A DNA stretch of 64,000 nucleotides from positions 2,914,001 through 2,978,000 of the forward strand of contig CAKKNE010000004.1 of the NCBI GenBank assembly GCA_918797485.1. The letters are read 5' to 3'. The stretch is from Pelagomonas calceolata (Eukaryota; Sar; Pelagophyceae; Pelagomonadales; Pelagomonadaceae). Positions within the stretch are counted from its first letter, which is position 1, and every line of letters starts with the position of its first letter. A program made the translations under genes and the position numbers. The notes under the pieces were generated by a model, which saw only the letters and a list, made by a program, of their open reading frames with translations, did no database searches and was not told where the DNA came from. This document shows, one piece after another, positions 32,350 through 40,477 of this stretch.

Positions 32350-32621
32350 CATTGCGAGTCCTGCCCGCGAAACGAGCAATTGGCAGGTGTCGAGGGACGT
32401 TTGGGGAACCAGGTGCTAGCGGCCTCTAAGACTGCCATCCTTGGTGCCAGCAAAAAATAGAGGCGGCCCACATTGCAAATTCGGGGTGCCGCAGCGCTGG
32501 AACAGAGCGGAAAGGCTGCGGCCTCGAACATTGGTGCAACGCGCGCTGCTGCATTGTACGGCGTGGGGGCAGCCCCAAATTTGGTGCAGTCCAACATCAG
32601 GCCTAGCTTCGGCACAAGACG

Positions 32622-33968
32622 ATGAGGCCGCTCCTCGCGACCCTCCTCTTGGCCGCAACGGCTGACGAGCAGCACGCGAAGCATGGAATAGCACCATTGA
32701 ACGCGGGCGGCTGGATTAACAAGGACGACGCCGAGACGCACACGGCGATGCTGTACTTTCATTCCTTCGTGCCGCCCTTTGTGAGTATAGACGAGAACGC
32801 CACTTTAACGGTAAGCGACCAGTGGCGCGCCCACGGCGACACCGAAGTAAGGCAGAGCTTTGCGCGATTGACACCTTTTCAGGAGAACTCGGCGGGCGCT
32901 TTATGGTCGGCGTTTCCGTTTGGAGATGCGGCGAATTCCGAAAGATTGAGTATTGTGATGACGTTTCGGCTGTCGGGGCGAGCCCAAGCGCTGGACGCGG
33001 GCGAAGGTTTGGCGTTGTGGTTAAGGGAAGGACCCTTTGTAAGTGGAAAGGCGTTTGGCGCGTCCGACAGATTCGTTGGGGCTGCCGCTCTATTTGATAC
33101 GCGCGTGAATCAGGTGCGGCTGGTCGCCTCGGACTCGCTGCCGGACGATCCCAGTGACCGAGAACCTATATTGGAAGCTGCAGCATGTGATGTATCATTG
33201 CGGAAGGACGCGTCTAGGGACGATTATAATCATAGAAACAAGTCGCGAGCACGACTCGTCGCGACGCCGAATCGCCTGCGACTCTTAATAGACGAGGCCA
33301 ATCAAAACGAGTGGCGCCTGTGCGCCGACGTCGAAGTGCCGAAGAGGGTAGCTGAAAGGGGTGCGGCCTGGCTCGGCGCCGCCCACCTAGGCGTGTCCGC
33401 GGCGACGGGGACGTCCAGAGACTCGCACGACGTCGTCGGCGTCGAAGCCTTTGCGGATAGTAGAGCACACGACGCCCACCTACAAACGGGCTGGCGCAAG
33501 TTCCTACCAAGAGGCACGGAGGCGCCTTTGGACAATGAGCGATTGAAGGCCATCGAAAAAATGGTCGACTGGATGAGTTTCAAGCTAGATCATCTGAGTC
33601 ATGTCTTCGAGCACTCCACAGCCGCGTTTAGCGCACAAGTGGACCGAGGCGAAGACGAGTTCGAGGCGATTGTGGATGATGAGCACAACCGCCTCATGCA
33701 GCTCGACGATAGCATCGAGGCGTCGCTGTCCGAGGATCTCGAGCGGCGCGTCCTGGAGCTGCAACTCGCCTTCAAGTCGAATTTTGAAGATAAGGTCGCT
33801 GACCCCGAGAACGGCCTCGACGCGACGCTGTCCGAGAAGGTCGTGCCCGAGGTCTTGCAGCCCTTCGAGGACTCGTGGCGGCGGCCGTTCTTGGTGCTGG
33901 TCGGCGCGCACGTCGTCTTCGGCGTCGGGGTCGTGGTGCTCATGCGGCGCGTGCGGAAGATGGTTTAA
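32622..33968 (+). CDS. L-type (legume-like) lectin, ERGIC-53/VIP36-type cargo receptor
   Basis: 448 residues: signal peptide (about 1-16), luminal lectin domain to about residue 300, a coiled-coil stem with many acidic residues (about 320-410), one transmembrane span near 425-443 and a short cytosolic tail, RRVRKMV. Lectin-fold hallmarks are visible: SFVPPF near the start, RLTPFQENSAGALWS, FRLSGRAQ, ASDRFVGAAALFDT (metal/sugar-site Asp), YNH and TGTSRDSHDVVGV. Family members bind high-mannose N-glycans on newly made glycoproteins and move them between ER and Golgi. The tail ends RKMV, not the classical KKFF export/retrieval pair. The stop is only 6 bp from that of the convergent SET-domain gene. 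Confidence 0.88.
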   Translation: MRPLLATLLLAATADEQHAKHGIAPLNAGGWINKDDAETHTAMLYFHSFVPPFVSIDENATLTVSDQWRAHGDTEVRQSFARLTPFQENSAGALWSAFPFGDAANSERLSIVMTFRLSGRAQALDAGEGLALWLREGPFVSGKAFGASDRFVGAAALFDTRVNQVRLVASDSLPDDPSDREPILEAAACDVSLRKDASRDDYNHRNKSRARLVATPNRLRLLIDEANQNEWRLCADVEVPKRVAERGAAWLGAAHLGVSAATGTSRDSHDVVGVEAFADSRAHDAHLQTGWRKFLPRGTEAPLDNERLKAIEKMVDWMSFKLDHLSHVFEHSTAAFSAQVDRGEDEFEAIVDDEHNRLMQLDDSIEASLSEDLERRVLELQLAFKSNFEDKVADPENGLDATLSEKVVPEVLQPFEDSWRRPFLVLVGAHVVFGVGVVVLMRRVRKMV

Positions 33969-33974
33969 CAACAG

Positions 33975-35180
33975 TTACTGTGCTAAGCGTAGGCGGCGCC
34001 GCTCCCAGAGTTTGCGCCACTTCCTCTTCCGCCGTTGGAGGGCGTACTCGAGGACGTGGACCGCGTCGTTCAGAATCCTCCACTGGCCGAGCCGGTAGAT
34101 TGCGACCGAGGCCTCGGGGCCCGGCGGAGCTAGCAGCGCTTTGTCGCGGCGGCACGTGGCGTCGAAGGGTCCCACCGCTTTGCGGCACGCGCGGAGGATC
34201 GCGGTGAGCACAATGCGCGTCTCCGGTTCTAACCGCACGCGGTCCTCATTCCGCCGGAACGCCTGGAGTACGAGCGCGCGAGCGTCGAGGATGACCTCCG
34301 GCGAGGAGGCGAAGCTCTCGTAGAGCCCCCAAGGAAACTGGTCGTCGCCGCCGGCCGGACAGATGTCGAAGATACCGCTGGCGACGCTGAGCGCAAAGGT
34401 CTCGTGTCGCGAGCCCCGGAGCGCGAAGCCATGCGACATCAAGTGGTCCGCGTTCGACACCTCCCCGTAGTTTGTGACGATCTCGGCGCCCACCTCAATT
34501 CCCGGAGCACAAAGCCGCACGTAGCCGTCCGAGGCCCGCGGCGTCGCCTCGGCCGCGCCGTCGGCGTGATTCCGGAGGTCCAGCAGCGGGCAGAGCACGC
34601 CGCAGGCGCCGCCCTCGTTATTTAAGATCTCGGCCCGGAACGCGCGCGTCACGACCATCTCGCGCGCCCAGCGCACGTCCGCCGCCGACAGCTCGCCGAA
34701 GAGGTCCGGCCGCGCCTCCCGGAGCTGCGGGAGCAGGTCGCCGATGGCCGCGCGCACCTCGCGCCGCTCGCGCTCGACGCGGTCGCCGAGGGCCGTACCC
34801 TTCAGGAGTCGTCTTGCGGCTTTGGAAAACGTGCTGGCGCTTTGGGAGCCGGCCGGCAGCGACGCCAGGTAGGCGTGCTGCGGGTGAGTGGCGTCGGAGC
34901 GTCCCGTCGCCGCGTCCAGGACCAGCACAAATTCATCGGCGCAGTCCGGGAGGACCTCTCTGGCAGCGCGGCCGACCGGTCTCGTAAGAGCGGCGGTGGC
35001 CGTCACGCAGCACTCGACGGGTATGCGTGCGATCGACGTCGTCTCGACGGGTGCCGCGAGGAAGACGCCCAAGCCGCCGTAGGCCGTCCGCTTGACTTCT
35101 ACGTTGTCGAGGCCTTCGGCTCCGGCCGCGCGGAGCCAGGTGAGCATCGCTTGTGTCCTTGCTAGCTGGGAGTGCTCCAT
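33975..35180 (-). CDS. SET-domain methyltransferase, SETD3/RuBisCO-LSMT-like
   Basis: 401 residues. The N-terminus has GGLGVFLAAPVE, the usual opening of a SET domain (GxG near the AdoMet site). The split SET core follows: RAFRAEILNNEG ... LLDLRNHADG near residue 200 and GAEIVTNYGEVSNADHLMSHGFAL near 230, with the NH and NYG motifs expected for AdoMet and substrate binding. The remaining 150 residues are helical, as in the RuBisCO-LSMT substrate-binding domain. Such enzymes methylate lysine or histidine on non-histone proteins (actin, RuBisCO, aldolase). I cannot tell the substrate. No clear targeting peptide is visible. It is convergent with the lectin gene and divergent from the J-protein gene. 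Confidence 0.85.
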   Translation of the reverse strand: MEHSQLARTQAMLTWLRAAGAEGLDNVEVKRTAYGGLGVFLAAPVETTSIARIPVECCVTATAALTRPVGRAAREVLPDCADEFVLVLDAATGRSDATHPQHAYLASLPAGSQSASTFSKAARRLLKGTALGDRVERERREVRAAIGDLLPQLREARPDLFGELSAADVRWAREMVVTRAFRAEILNNEGGACGVLCPLLDLRNHADGAAEATPRASDGYVRLCAPGIEVGAEIVTNYGEVSNADHLMSHGFALRGSRHETFALSVASGIFDICPAGGDDQFPWGLYESFASSPEVILDARALVLQAFRRNEDRVRLEPETRIVLTAILRACRKAVGPFDATCRRDKALLAPPGPEASVAIYRLGQWRILNDAVHVLEYALQRRKRKWRKLWERRRLRLAQ

Positions 35181-35192
35181 CCCGTCTTCAGA

Positions 35193-35320
35193 CCGCCTTA
35201 TGACGCTGCAGCAACCTTGTGCACGATCAGGCCGCCTTGCACAAGGTTGTGAGGCTGCAGCAGCCTTACCTAGGTAGGCACAAGATCAGTCCGCCTTATG
35301 AGGCTGCAGCAGCCTTGTGC
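35193..35320 (+). repeat. three-unit imperfect tandem array
   Basis: Units at 35193, 35232 and 35291 each begin CCGCCTT and contain GCTGCAGCA(A/G)CCTT; the first two end in GATCAG. The units have different lengths (38, 59 and 30 bp). Confidence 0.65.
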
Positions 35321-35382
35321 ATCGCGTATCGTGCATTATTTGCAGCAATGCGGCCTACAAAAGTGCTGGAGGCAGGAGCTTG

Positions 35383-35403
35383 CTAGTGTCTTACTGCCGC
35401 TAG
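35383..35403. promoter_or_regulatory. CTAG-bounded upstream motif, copy 5
   Basis: CTAGTGTCTTAC, TGC, CGCTAG. Here the inverted arms extend outward to GCTTGCTAG and CTAGCAAGC (9 bp perfect), so a stem-loop of 35378-35408 is possible. Located 85 bp upstream of the J-protein ATG. Confidence 0.6.
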
Positions 35404-35487
35404 CAAGCCCCGGCACCGCTTTAGTTTTTTTGAAAAAACGTAGCCTTTCGGCCCTCTAGAGACACCATCGCTTGCACGCAAGCAGCC

Positions 35488-36267
35488 ATGGCCTCCACCG
35501 ACCTCTACGCCCTCCTCAAAGTGGACAAAGACGTGCAGCCTCCGCAGCTCAAAAAGGCGTACTACGCACTGGCGCGCAAGGTGCATCCCGACAAGCGCCC
35601 CGGGGACGAGCAGGCGAAAGCGGACTTCCTGGCGCTGAAGAAGGCCTACGACATCTTGTGCGACCCGGTGCGCCGCCGCCGCTACGACCGCACGGGCTCC
35701 GTCGAGGACGACGCCGACTTCGCGGCGGCCTACGAGCATTATAGAGGCATCCCCGTGTCCGAGGAGGACATCCGCGCGACGGAGGCCGAGTACCGCCACT
35801 CGGACGAGGAGCGCACCGACGTGGTCGAGTACGCGCGGAAGCATTCGGGCGACGTGGCGCGCATCCTCGAGTCCATCATCGGCTCGACCGACGACGACGC
35901 CGAGCGCTACCGGACGATTCTCGAGGACGCGCTGCGGGCCGGCGACCTGCCGAAAAAGCACAAGAAGCCCATCGCCAAAGCCACGATCCTCACGCTCGCC
36001 GAGCTCGAGGCCGACGCCGAGGAAATGTCGTCCAGCGAGGAGGACGACGACGACGACGAGAAGGTCGACCTCGCGCCGCCGGCGGAGGTCGCGACCGCGC
36101 GCGCCGCCGCGGCCTCGGACGAGCCGTCCTCGGATTTATTGGCCATGTTCGCGTCGCGGCGCGCCGAGCGGCAGCAGGGCTTCGACGCGTTCGCCGCGAA
36201 GTGGGAACGGATCTCTGCCGAGGAGGAGGCAGCGGCGCCGAAGAAGAAGTCCAAGAAGCGTCGGTAA
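35488..36267 (+). CDS. DNAJC9-like J-domain co-chaperone
   Basis: 259 residues. The J domain spans 4-66 with HPD at 33-35, the Hsp70-stimulating triad. After it, the sequence follows the DNAJC9 pattern: EEDIRATEAEYRHSDEER, then VVEYARKHSGDVARILESIIG and a further helical hairpin. An acidic run (SSSEEDDDDDE, about 175-190) and a Lys-rich C-terminus, KKKSKKRR, follow. In animals DNAJC9 is a nuclear histone H3-H4 co-chaperone; the acidic run and nuclear-localisation-like tail fit a nuclear role here. Its stop is 13 bp from the convergent JmjC-like gene. The call rests on the extended post-J homology, not the J domain alone. Confidence 0.85.
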   Translation: MASTDLYALLKVDKDVQPPQLKKAYYALARKVHPDKRPGDEQAKADFLALKKAYDILCDPVRRRRYDRTGSVEDDADFAAAYEHYRGIPVSEEDIRATEAEYRHSDEERTDVVEYARKHSGDVARILESIIGSTDDDAERYRTILEDALRAGDLPKKHKKPIAKATILTLAELEADAEEMSSSEEDDDDDEKVDLAPPAEVATARAAAASDEPSSDLLAMFASRRAERQQGFDAFAAKWERISAEEEAAAPKKKSKKRR

Positions 36268-36280
36268 TTTAGTATTTCAA

Positions 36281-37675
36281 TTACAACTCCTCCCCGCTCA
36301 CGAACTCCCTTCCAGAATCCGCCGCGGCCCACCGCTCGGTCCCCAACCTAAGTGCTTCGTCGAGCGCCCGGTCCGTCATCGACGGCTTCCCCGCGGGCCA
36401 GACCTCGCCGAGCTCGCGCTGGACCCAGGCCGCTAAATCATCATAGGTCGCGTTCAGGGACAGGGCTCTATGAAAGGCCGCGGCCTGCGCGACGGCCACG
36501 CCAACTTCCTGGCGCGAGATATGTCGGTCCCCATTTAAATCGATGTCGCCGTAGGCCAGCCGCTTCCTTTCTGAAGGCCGCTCGCGCGGCGCCGGGCACC
36601 TTGATTGCGCCCCCGGGCACTCGCGCGAGAACCGCGACTCGACGGCGCACGCGGGCGGGTGCGCGCCGGCGTTGAAGATGGCGTCTGCCAAATGCCACGA
36701 CGGCGGCCGCGCGCCCCGCGCGGACGCGTCGTCCAGCGCGCCCGCAATATCTAGACACAGCAAACAGGGGTCCGTCACCTCGGCGTCCGGCGCGCGGCCG
36801 TGGCCGCGGTAGCCGCACGTTCTAGCACCTAAAGGTGCCAACCGATGCGTCATCGTCTCCACGTACTTGTCGCAGAAATCCCGCAGCAACCTTTTTTTGT
36901 GCGCATGGTCGAAGAAGAAGCCGAACGCCGCGACGATGGGCTCCTCCCCCATAATTTTTGTCGCCCGCAGCGCCCCAACCGGCGCGTAGACCCAGTCGCC
37001 TGCTTTGGCAAGTGTTTTGTACAACGTCACGTTCGCCTCGTTTAATGCACTATCATCAAAAGCATCGAACGGCCCGTTGAAATCGGGGTTCGGGTCGTTG
37101 ATGATCAACGGGTCTGAACCGGTAGCGAACTTCGGCCGCCACTCCTCGATGCGCATGATCCGTATATCGACTTTCCCGGCTACGACCTTGAACCACCAGG
37201 GCAGCATCTGGTCGCTACCGTGCATCTGCGTCCCGCCGTGCTTCCGCCCCAGAGCTAGCGACGGCCAGTACTTCCTCTGAAATTCGGAGAAGCGGTGACG
37301 GTCGTCCCTCAGAAACGGCGGCATCGACACGTCGAGGTCCGGGCACCAACACTTCAGATCCAAACCCATGCCGTACTTGGCCGACTCGTCTTGTACAAAT
37401 TCGTGGACCGTGCAGGGCTTCGCATCACTAAAACCCGCCCAGCCCTTGCCCTCGGCGTGTAGTTCATAGGCCTCCATGGGCCCGTCGGGGCACATTTCTC
37501 CTAGTTCATCGAACGTCGGGCCGTCCTCATTTCCCCGCATGACGACGGGCAGCCCCTTCCGCGCGTAGCGCTTTCTAAAATTCTTGGCGCTGAGCCTGTT
37601 CGCTTCGCCCTCCTCTGGCATGTCTTGGACCAGTGCCATGGCGCTGCCTAGGGCAGCCCATAGTGCCCAATTCAT
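36281..37675 (-). CDS. JmjC-like cupin protein with EF-hand, probably not catalytic
   Basis: From the ATG at 37675 the product has 464 residues and begins with a hydrophobic signal-like segment (NWALWAALGSAMALV). KGLPVVMRG and the following layout match the start of JmjC-type cupins. The iron-site region reads GGTQMHGSDQMLPWWFKVVAGKVDI, giving H-G-S in place of the usual H-x-D. The strand carrying the second His reads GDWVYAPVGALRATKI, without the W/H pair. So two of the three iron ligands appear lost. A Cys-rich segment follows, then an EF-hand (DLNGDRHISRQEV, about residues 395-410). Secretory location is likely; no hydroxylase or demethylase activity should be assumed. It is tail to tail with the J-protein gene. 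Confidence 0.72.
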   Translation of the reverse strand: MNWALWAALGSAMALVQDMPEEGEANRLSAKNFRKRYARKGLPVVMRGNEDGPTFDELGEMCPDGPMEAYELHAEGKGWAGFSDAKPCTVHEFVQDESAKYGMGLDLKCWCPDLDVSMPPFLRDDRHRFSEFQRKYWPSLALGRKHGGTQMHGSDQMLPWWFKVVAGKVDIRIMRIEEWRPKFATGSDPLIINDPNPDFNGPFDAFDDSALNEANVTLYKTLAKAGDWVYAPVGALRATKIMGEEPIVAAFGFFFDHAHKKRLLRDFCDKYVETMTHRLAPLGARTCGYRGHGRAPDAEVTDPCLLCLDIAGALDDASARGARPPSWHLADAIFNAGAHPPACAVESRFSRECPGAQSRCPAPRERPSERKRLAYGDIDLNGDRHISRQEVGVAVAQAAAFHRALSLNATYDDLAAWVQRELGEVWPAGKPSMTDRALDEALRLGTERWAAADSGREFVSGEEL

Positions 37676-37800
37676 GGCTGCTGCGTCGCAGCGATGGCGT
37701 GTCGGTGGCGCCGCGACCCCGTCGACGCGTGCCAAATCCCGTCACAATCGCCACACGGCGCTTTCGTGCGCCGGAGACGATCGATCTTCCACAGAGCGGG

Positions 37801-37867
37801 CTAGAGGGGCTACCTAGGTCAAAGACGTAGCGTAGGGGCTCCACCCACTAGTTCTAGCACCGTAACA
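37801..37867 (-). promoter_or_regulatory. composite upstream module (CTAG pair plus TGTTACGGTGCTAG)
   Basis: CTAG-AGGGGCTAC-CTAG at 37801-37817 and, at 37834-37867, a block starting AGGGGCTCC and ending AGCACCGTAACAT. The latter block recurs with very few changes at 48369-48402. It lies 126-190 bp upstream of the JmjC-like gene. Confidence 0.45.
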
Positions 37868-37939
37868 TGACTGACGTAGCCAGTTTAGGCATGGCGAGCC
37901 GCCAGGAGAAGATCAACCTAGAAAACTCTTAGTACGGCC

Positions 37940-39673
37940 TCAGTCGGGCCGGGCCGGGCTGAGGAGCGCCTCGTTCGCGCGCGAGTCGAAGGGCGTTTTT
38001 GGGCGGTGGATCGTGACCTGGCGCCGCGCGCCGACGGTGCGGTCCACGGGCAGGTCGAGGTTGCCTCCATGAAAGCCGACGGCGTCCGAACTACTGGAAA
38101 GGCGCCGCCGGCCCGTCTTCGGCGTGGCCGTCGCCTCGAGCTCTGAGGTGGTTGGCCGCCGAAAAGTTGAGGTCCGGCGCGGCGCGATGGCGTTCGTCGC
38201 GAGGCGGCCGCGCGTCGGCGTTGTTTGTTCTTTCAGGATAGATCGAGGTCGCACCAACGGCCGCGGCTTGACGCACGGCGACAGCACCAAGGAAGACGGC
38301 CGCCGCTGGACGTGCGGCACCTCCAGAGCATCGAGCCCGAGCTCCTCCCTTGCTTTCCGCTCCCGCACCATGGAGTAGCTGTCTTTACCGCGATGCTTCG
38401 ACGGCCTGTACCCTCCCCGAAAGGACAAGCGCACGGCGTCCCTCTTGGGCGCGGCGCCGTCGTGCAACGCGACGAAGGACGCCTTCAGATCGACACTACC
38501 TTCCTCCAGCGTGTCCATGGCCGGCGGTTCATGTAAAACCTTTCGCAATGACAGGGCCTTCTCGTTCGCGGCACGCTCGACGTTCCGCGCGTCCTCCATA
38601 AACGTCGCCCAGCCGTACGTGAATTCGGTGGAATCAATACAGCCGTCGCCGCCCTCGGCGCCCGTCCTTGCGGACTTGTCAAACGCTGAAAACACGGCGC
38701 CCATCTCCTGGGGGGTCATGCTCAATTTGTAGGACTTTTTCAGCTGGTCCCTTAATTCTGCGGGCGTCATCGTCCCGCCGAAGGATCGGCGAGCCGCCAC
38801 GTCGCCGACCAACCCCCGGTTCGACGCCGCCTCCCGCAACTTCTTCCTCGCAGATGCTTCATCTTCTGCGGTAAACGGCGCAGTGACAACTTTATATCTT
38901 TCTCTCAGGTCTTCAGAGGAACTCCGGTTGAATTTTTCAACGGCCTCCTGGCGCTCTTTTTCAGCTACAGCTTGTAACCTATTCAGCTCGACCATGCGCA
39001 GCCGATAGCCTTGCGCGAAGAACCACTGGACAAACTTTGGACCATCAAAGTATTTTTCATCAATTTCAAAGTGGTCCGCGAAGGCGTTCGCCTCCGACGT
39101 CGTCAGGTGGCAGTTCGTCGAGATCCTTATTCTACGTTTCACGTCTGTTTTCAAGAACTCAGCGCCTTCGAACGCAACAAAAGCCGCCGACGGCTTGAGT
39201 AAACCCTTCGGTCCCGACCACCCATCAAAACCGGACCCGCGCGCGAAGAAGACGGCCGCCTTTTCCAGTTTTTGTATTGCTCTTTCCAGAGCCGCATCTT
39301 TGTTCTCCCTCAGAGCCTTCGCGTCCGGAGCTTCGAGCCACCGCGTCGTCTTGAGTCCCGGCGGGTCCGACTCGATGACCAGATCCTCGACACCTTCATG
39401 AATGGCGAACGCATCAAAAATCGTCGGCTCGCGCTGCGCGACCTCGTGCCGCCGGCGCCTCGCTCTTTCATCCGCCAAGGCGCGCTTCATCTTGCGCAGG
39501 GGCTGGACCTCGTCGAGGGCCGAGTCCAATAACCCGGACGTGAGGAGCTGGCTCGTCCGCGAGAGCTTCTTGCGCCTTACGACCGACGCCTGGGGGCCCA
39601 CTAGAGCTTCATCCGCGGGGGGCTGCCGTTCCAGCGTGCGGAGCATGGCCGCGTGGCAGCCCCAGGTCGACAT
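37940..39673 (-). CDS. EF-hand protein with basic disordered tail
   Basis: 577 residues, single exon; a second ATG at residue 10 (39646) is possible. The first third is charged and helical, with KFVQWFF. Around residues 310-365 there is an EF-hand-like pair: SYKLSMTPQEMGAVFSAFDK followed by a loop with a Gly/Glu insertion, GGDGCIDSTEF. The C-terminal 180 residues are Arg/Ser/Pro-rich and probably disordered. The RDQLKKSYKLSMTPQEM type of EF-hand is seen in flagellar and cytoskeletal proteins of protists, but I cannot assign a named family. No signal peptide or membrane span. Confidence 0.7.
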   Translation of the reverse strand: MSTWGCHAAMLRTLERQPPADEALVGPQASVVRRKKLSRTSQLLTSGLLDSALDEVQPLRKMKRALADERARRRRHEVAQREPTIFDAFAIHEGVEDLVIESDPPGLKTTRWLEAPDAKALRENKDAALERAIQKLEKAAVFFARGSGFDGWSGPKGLLKPSAAFVAFEGAEFLKTDVKRRIRISTNCHLTTSEANAFADHFEIDEKYFDGPKFVQWFFAQGYRLRMVELNRLQAVAEKERQEAVEKFNRSSSEDLRERYKVVTAPFTAEDEASARKKLREAASNRGLVGDVAARRSFGGTMTPAELRDQLKKSYKLSMTPQEMGAVFSAFDKSARTGAEGGDGCIDSTEFTYGWATFMEDARNVERAANEKALSLRKVLHEPPAMDTLEEGSVDLKASFVALHDGAAPKRDAVRLSFRGGYRPSKHRGKDSYSMVRERKAREELGLDALEVPHVQRRPSSLVLSPCVKPRPLVRPRSILKEQTTPTRGRLATNAIAPRRTSTFRRPTTSELEATATPKTGRRRLSSSSDAVGFHGGNLDLPVDRTVGARRQVTIHRPKTPFDSRANEALLSPARPD

Positions 39674-40120
39674 GGTTGCCGTGCTTCTCGGTGCCCAGCC
39701 TTTGTAGCTTGTGTGCCGTGCGCCGTGCGAGAGGGGCGCGCCTCTTGGCGCTGCAGCTGGGAGACGAGGCTAGAGCGTTACCATCCGGGTAGCCGTATCG
39801 GTCCTAGGCATGTTTCTTTATTACGTTTTGGGGGCTTCAGATACTTGTGCTGCGCAAGGAAACCCGCACTCTGGAAAGTAGAGACCTGAGGAGCAAGCTG
39901 GAAAGTATCGTACGCGGCGTGTGGACCAAAAAAATATAGTCTAGACTGGGGCACAACCAGGCGGCACCTCGGCCCGTCGAAATCGCCATCGATCCGCAAC
40001 GATTTTCGCTATTTTGCTGCAGGACTGTTTTTTGCCCAGGGTTTACGCGCGCGCGCCGCCTCATATCAGCACGGATTCTCCTCATATCAAGGATTCTCCG
40101 TCTCGCGCAGGTCTTCCGCA
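39674..40120. other. divergent intergenic region
   Basis: These 447 bp separate the EF-hand gene and the small secreted protein gene. A weak CTAG/GTAG-bounded segment is present near 39769-39795. A CTCATATCA..GGATTCTC pair repeats just before the secreted protein's ATG. No gene recognised. Confidence 0.35.
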
Positions 40121-40447
40121 ATGGCTCGCCTCGTCAAAACCATCTTCGCGCTCGCGCTCGCGTCGGCGGCCGCGAACGACTCGACCGTCACGATCGACGG
40201 CCACAGCTTCGACGGCGGTCCGTGCACGCCTGAACAAAACCGGTGCAGCGACGGCGCCTGCTGCTATTCCGACGCCTGGTGCTGCGAGGGCATGCCCGGC
40301 GTCGGCAAAGTATCGGTCAACGGAAGGACGTGTTACCAGATGAACGACGAGGGCCAGTGCGGGAGCGGGGGCGGGAGCGACGCCGCGGCGCCGCGCGCCG
40401 GCATCGCCCTACTCGCCCTCGGGGCGCTCGCCGTCGCCGCCGCGTAG
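40121..40447 (+). CDS. small secreted Cys-rich protein, probably GPI-anchored
   Basis: 108 residues. A clear signal peptide (MARLVKTIFALALASAAA) is followed by a short mature region with eight cysteines between about residues 35 and 86, including the adjacent pairs CC at DGACCYSD and WCC. A Gly/Ser/Ala spacer follows, then a C-terminal hydrophobic stretch ending the protein (AGIALLALGALAVAAA), the usual layout of a GPI-anchor signal. The mature domain of about 65 residues is probably disulphide-bonded. It resembles small cell-surface Cys-rich proteins, but I recognise no named family. Real-gene support comes from the signal/anchor architecture and the well-spaced cysteines. Confidence 0.75.
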   Translation: MARLVKTIFALALASAAANDSTVTIDGHSFDGGPCTPEQNRCSDGACCYSDAWCCEGMPGVGKVSVNGRTCYQMNDEGQCGSGGGSDAAAPRAGIALLALGALAVAAA

Positions 40448-40477
40448 ACGGCCTAAAGGGCCGCTAGAAGAAGTTAC

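Larger units (their letters stand above)
32021..32621. other. divergent promoter region with repeats
   Basis: A 601-bp gap between the quinone oxidoreductase and lectin genes. It holds a two-unit imperfect tandem repeat (32049-32203), one full CTAG-bounded motif (32328-32349) and an inverted partial copy (32417-32434). No gene was recognised. Confidence 0.5.
35181..35487. other. divergent promoter with tandem array
   Basis: A 307-bp gap between the SET-domain and J-protein genes. It holds a roughly three-unit tandem array (35193-35320) and a CTAG-bounded motif (35383-35403). No gene was seen. Confidence 0.5.
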
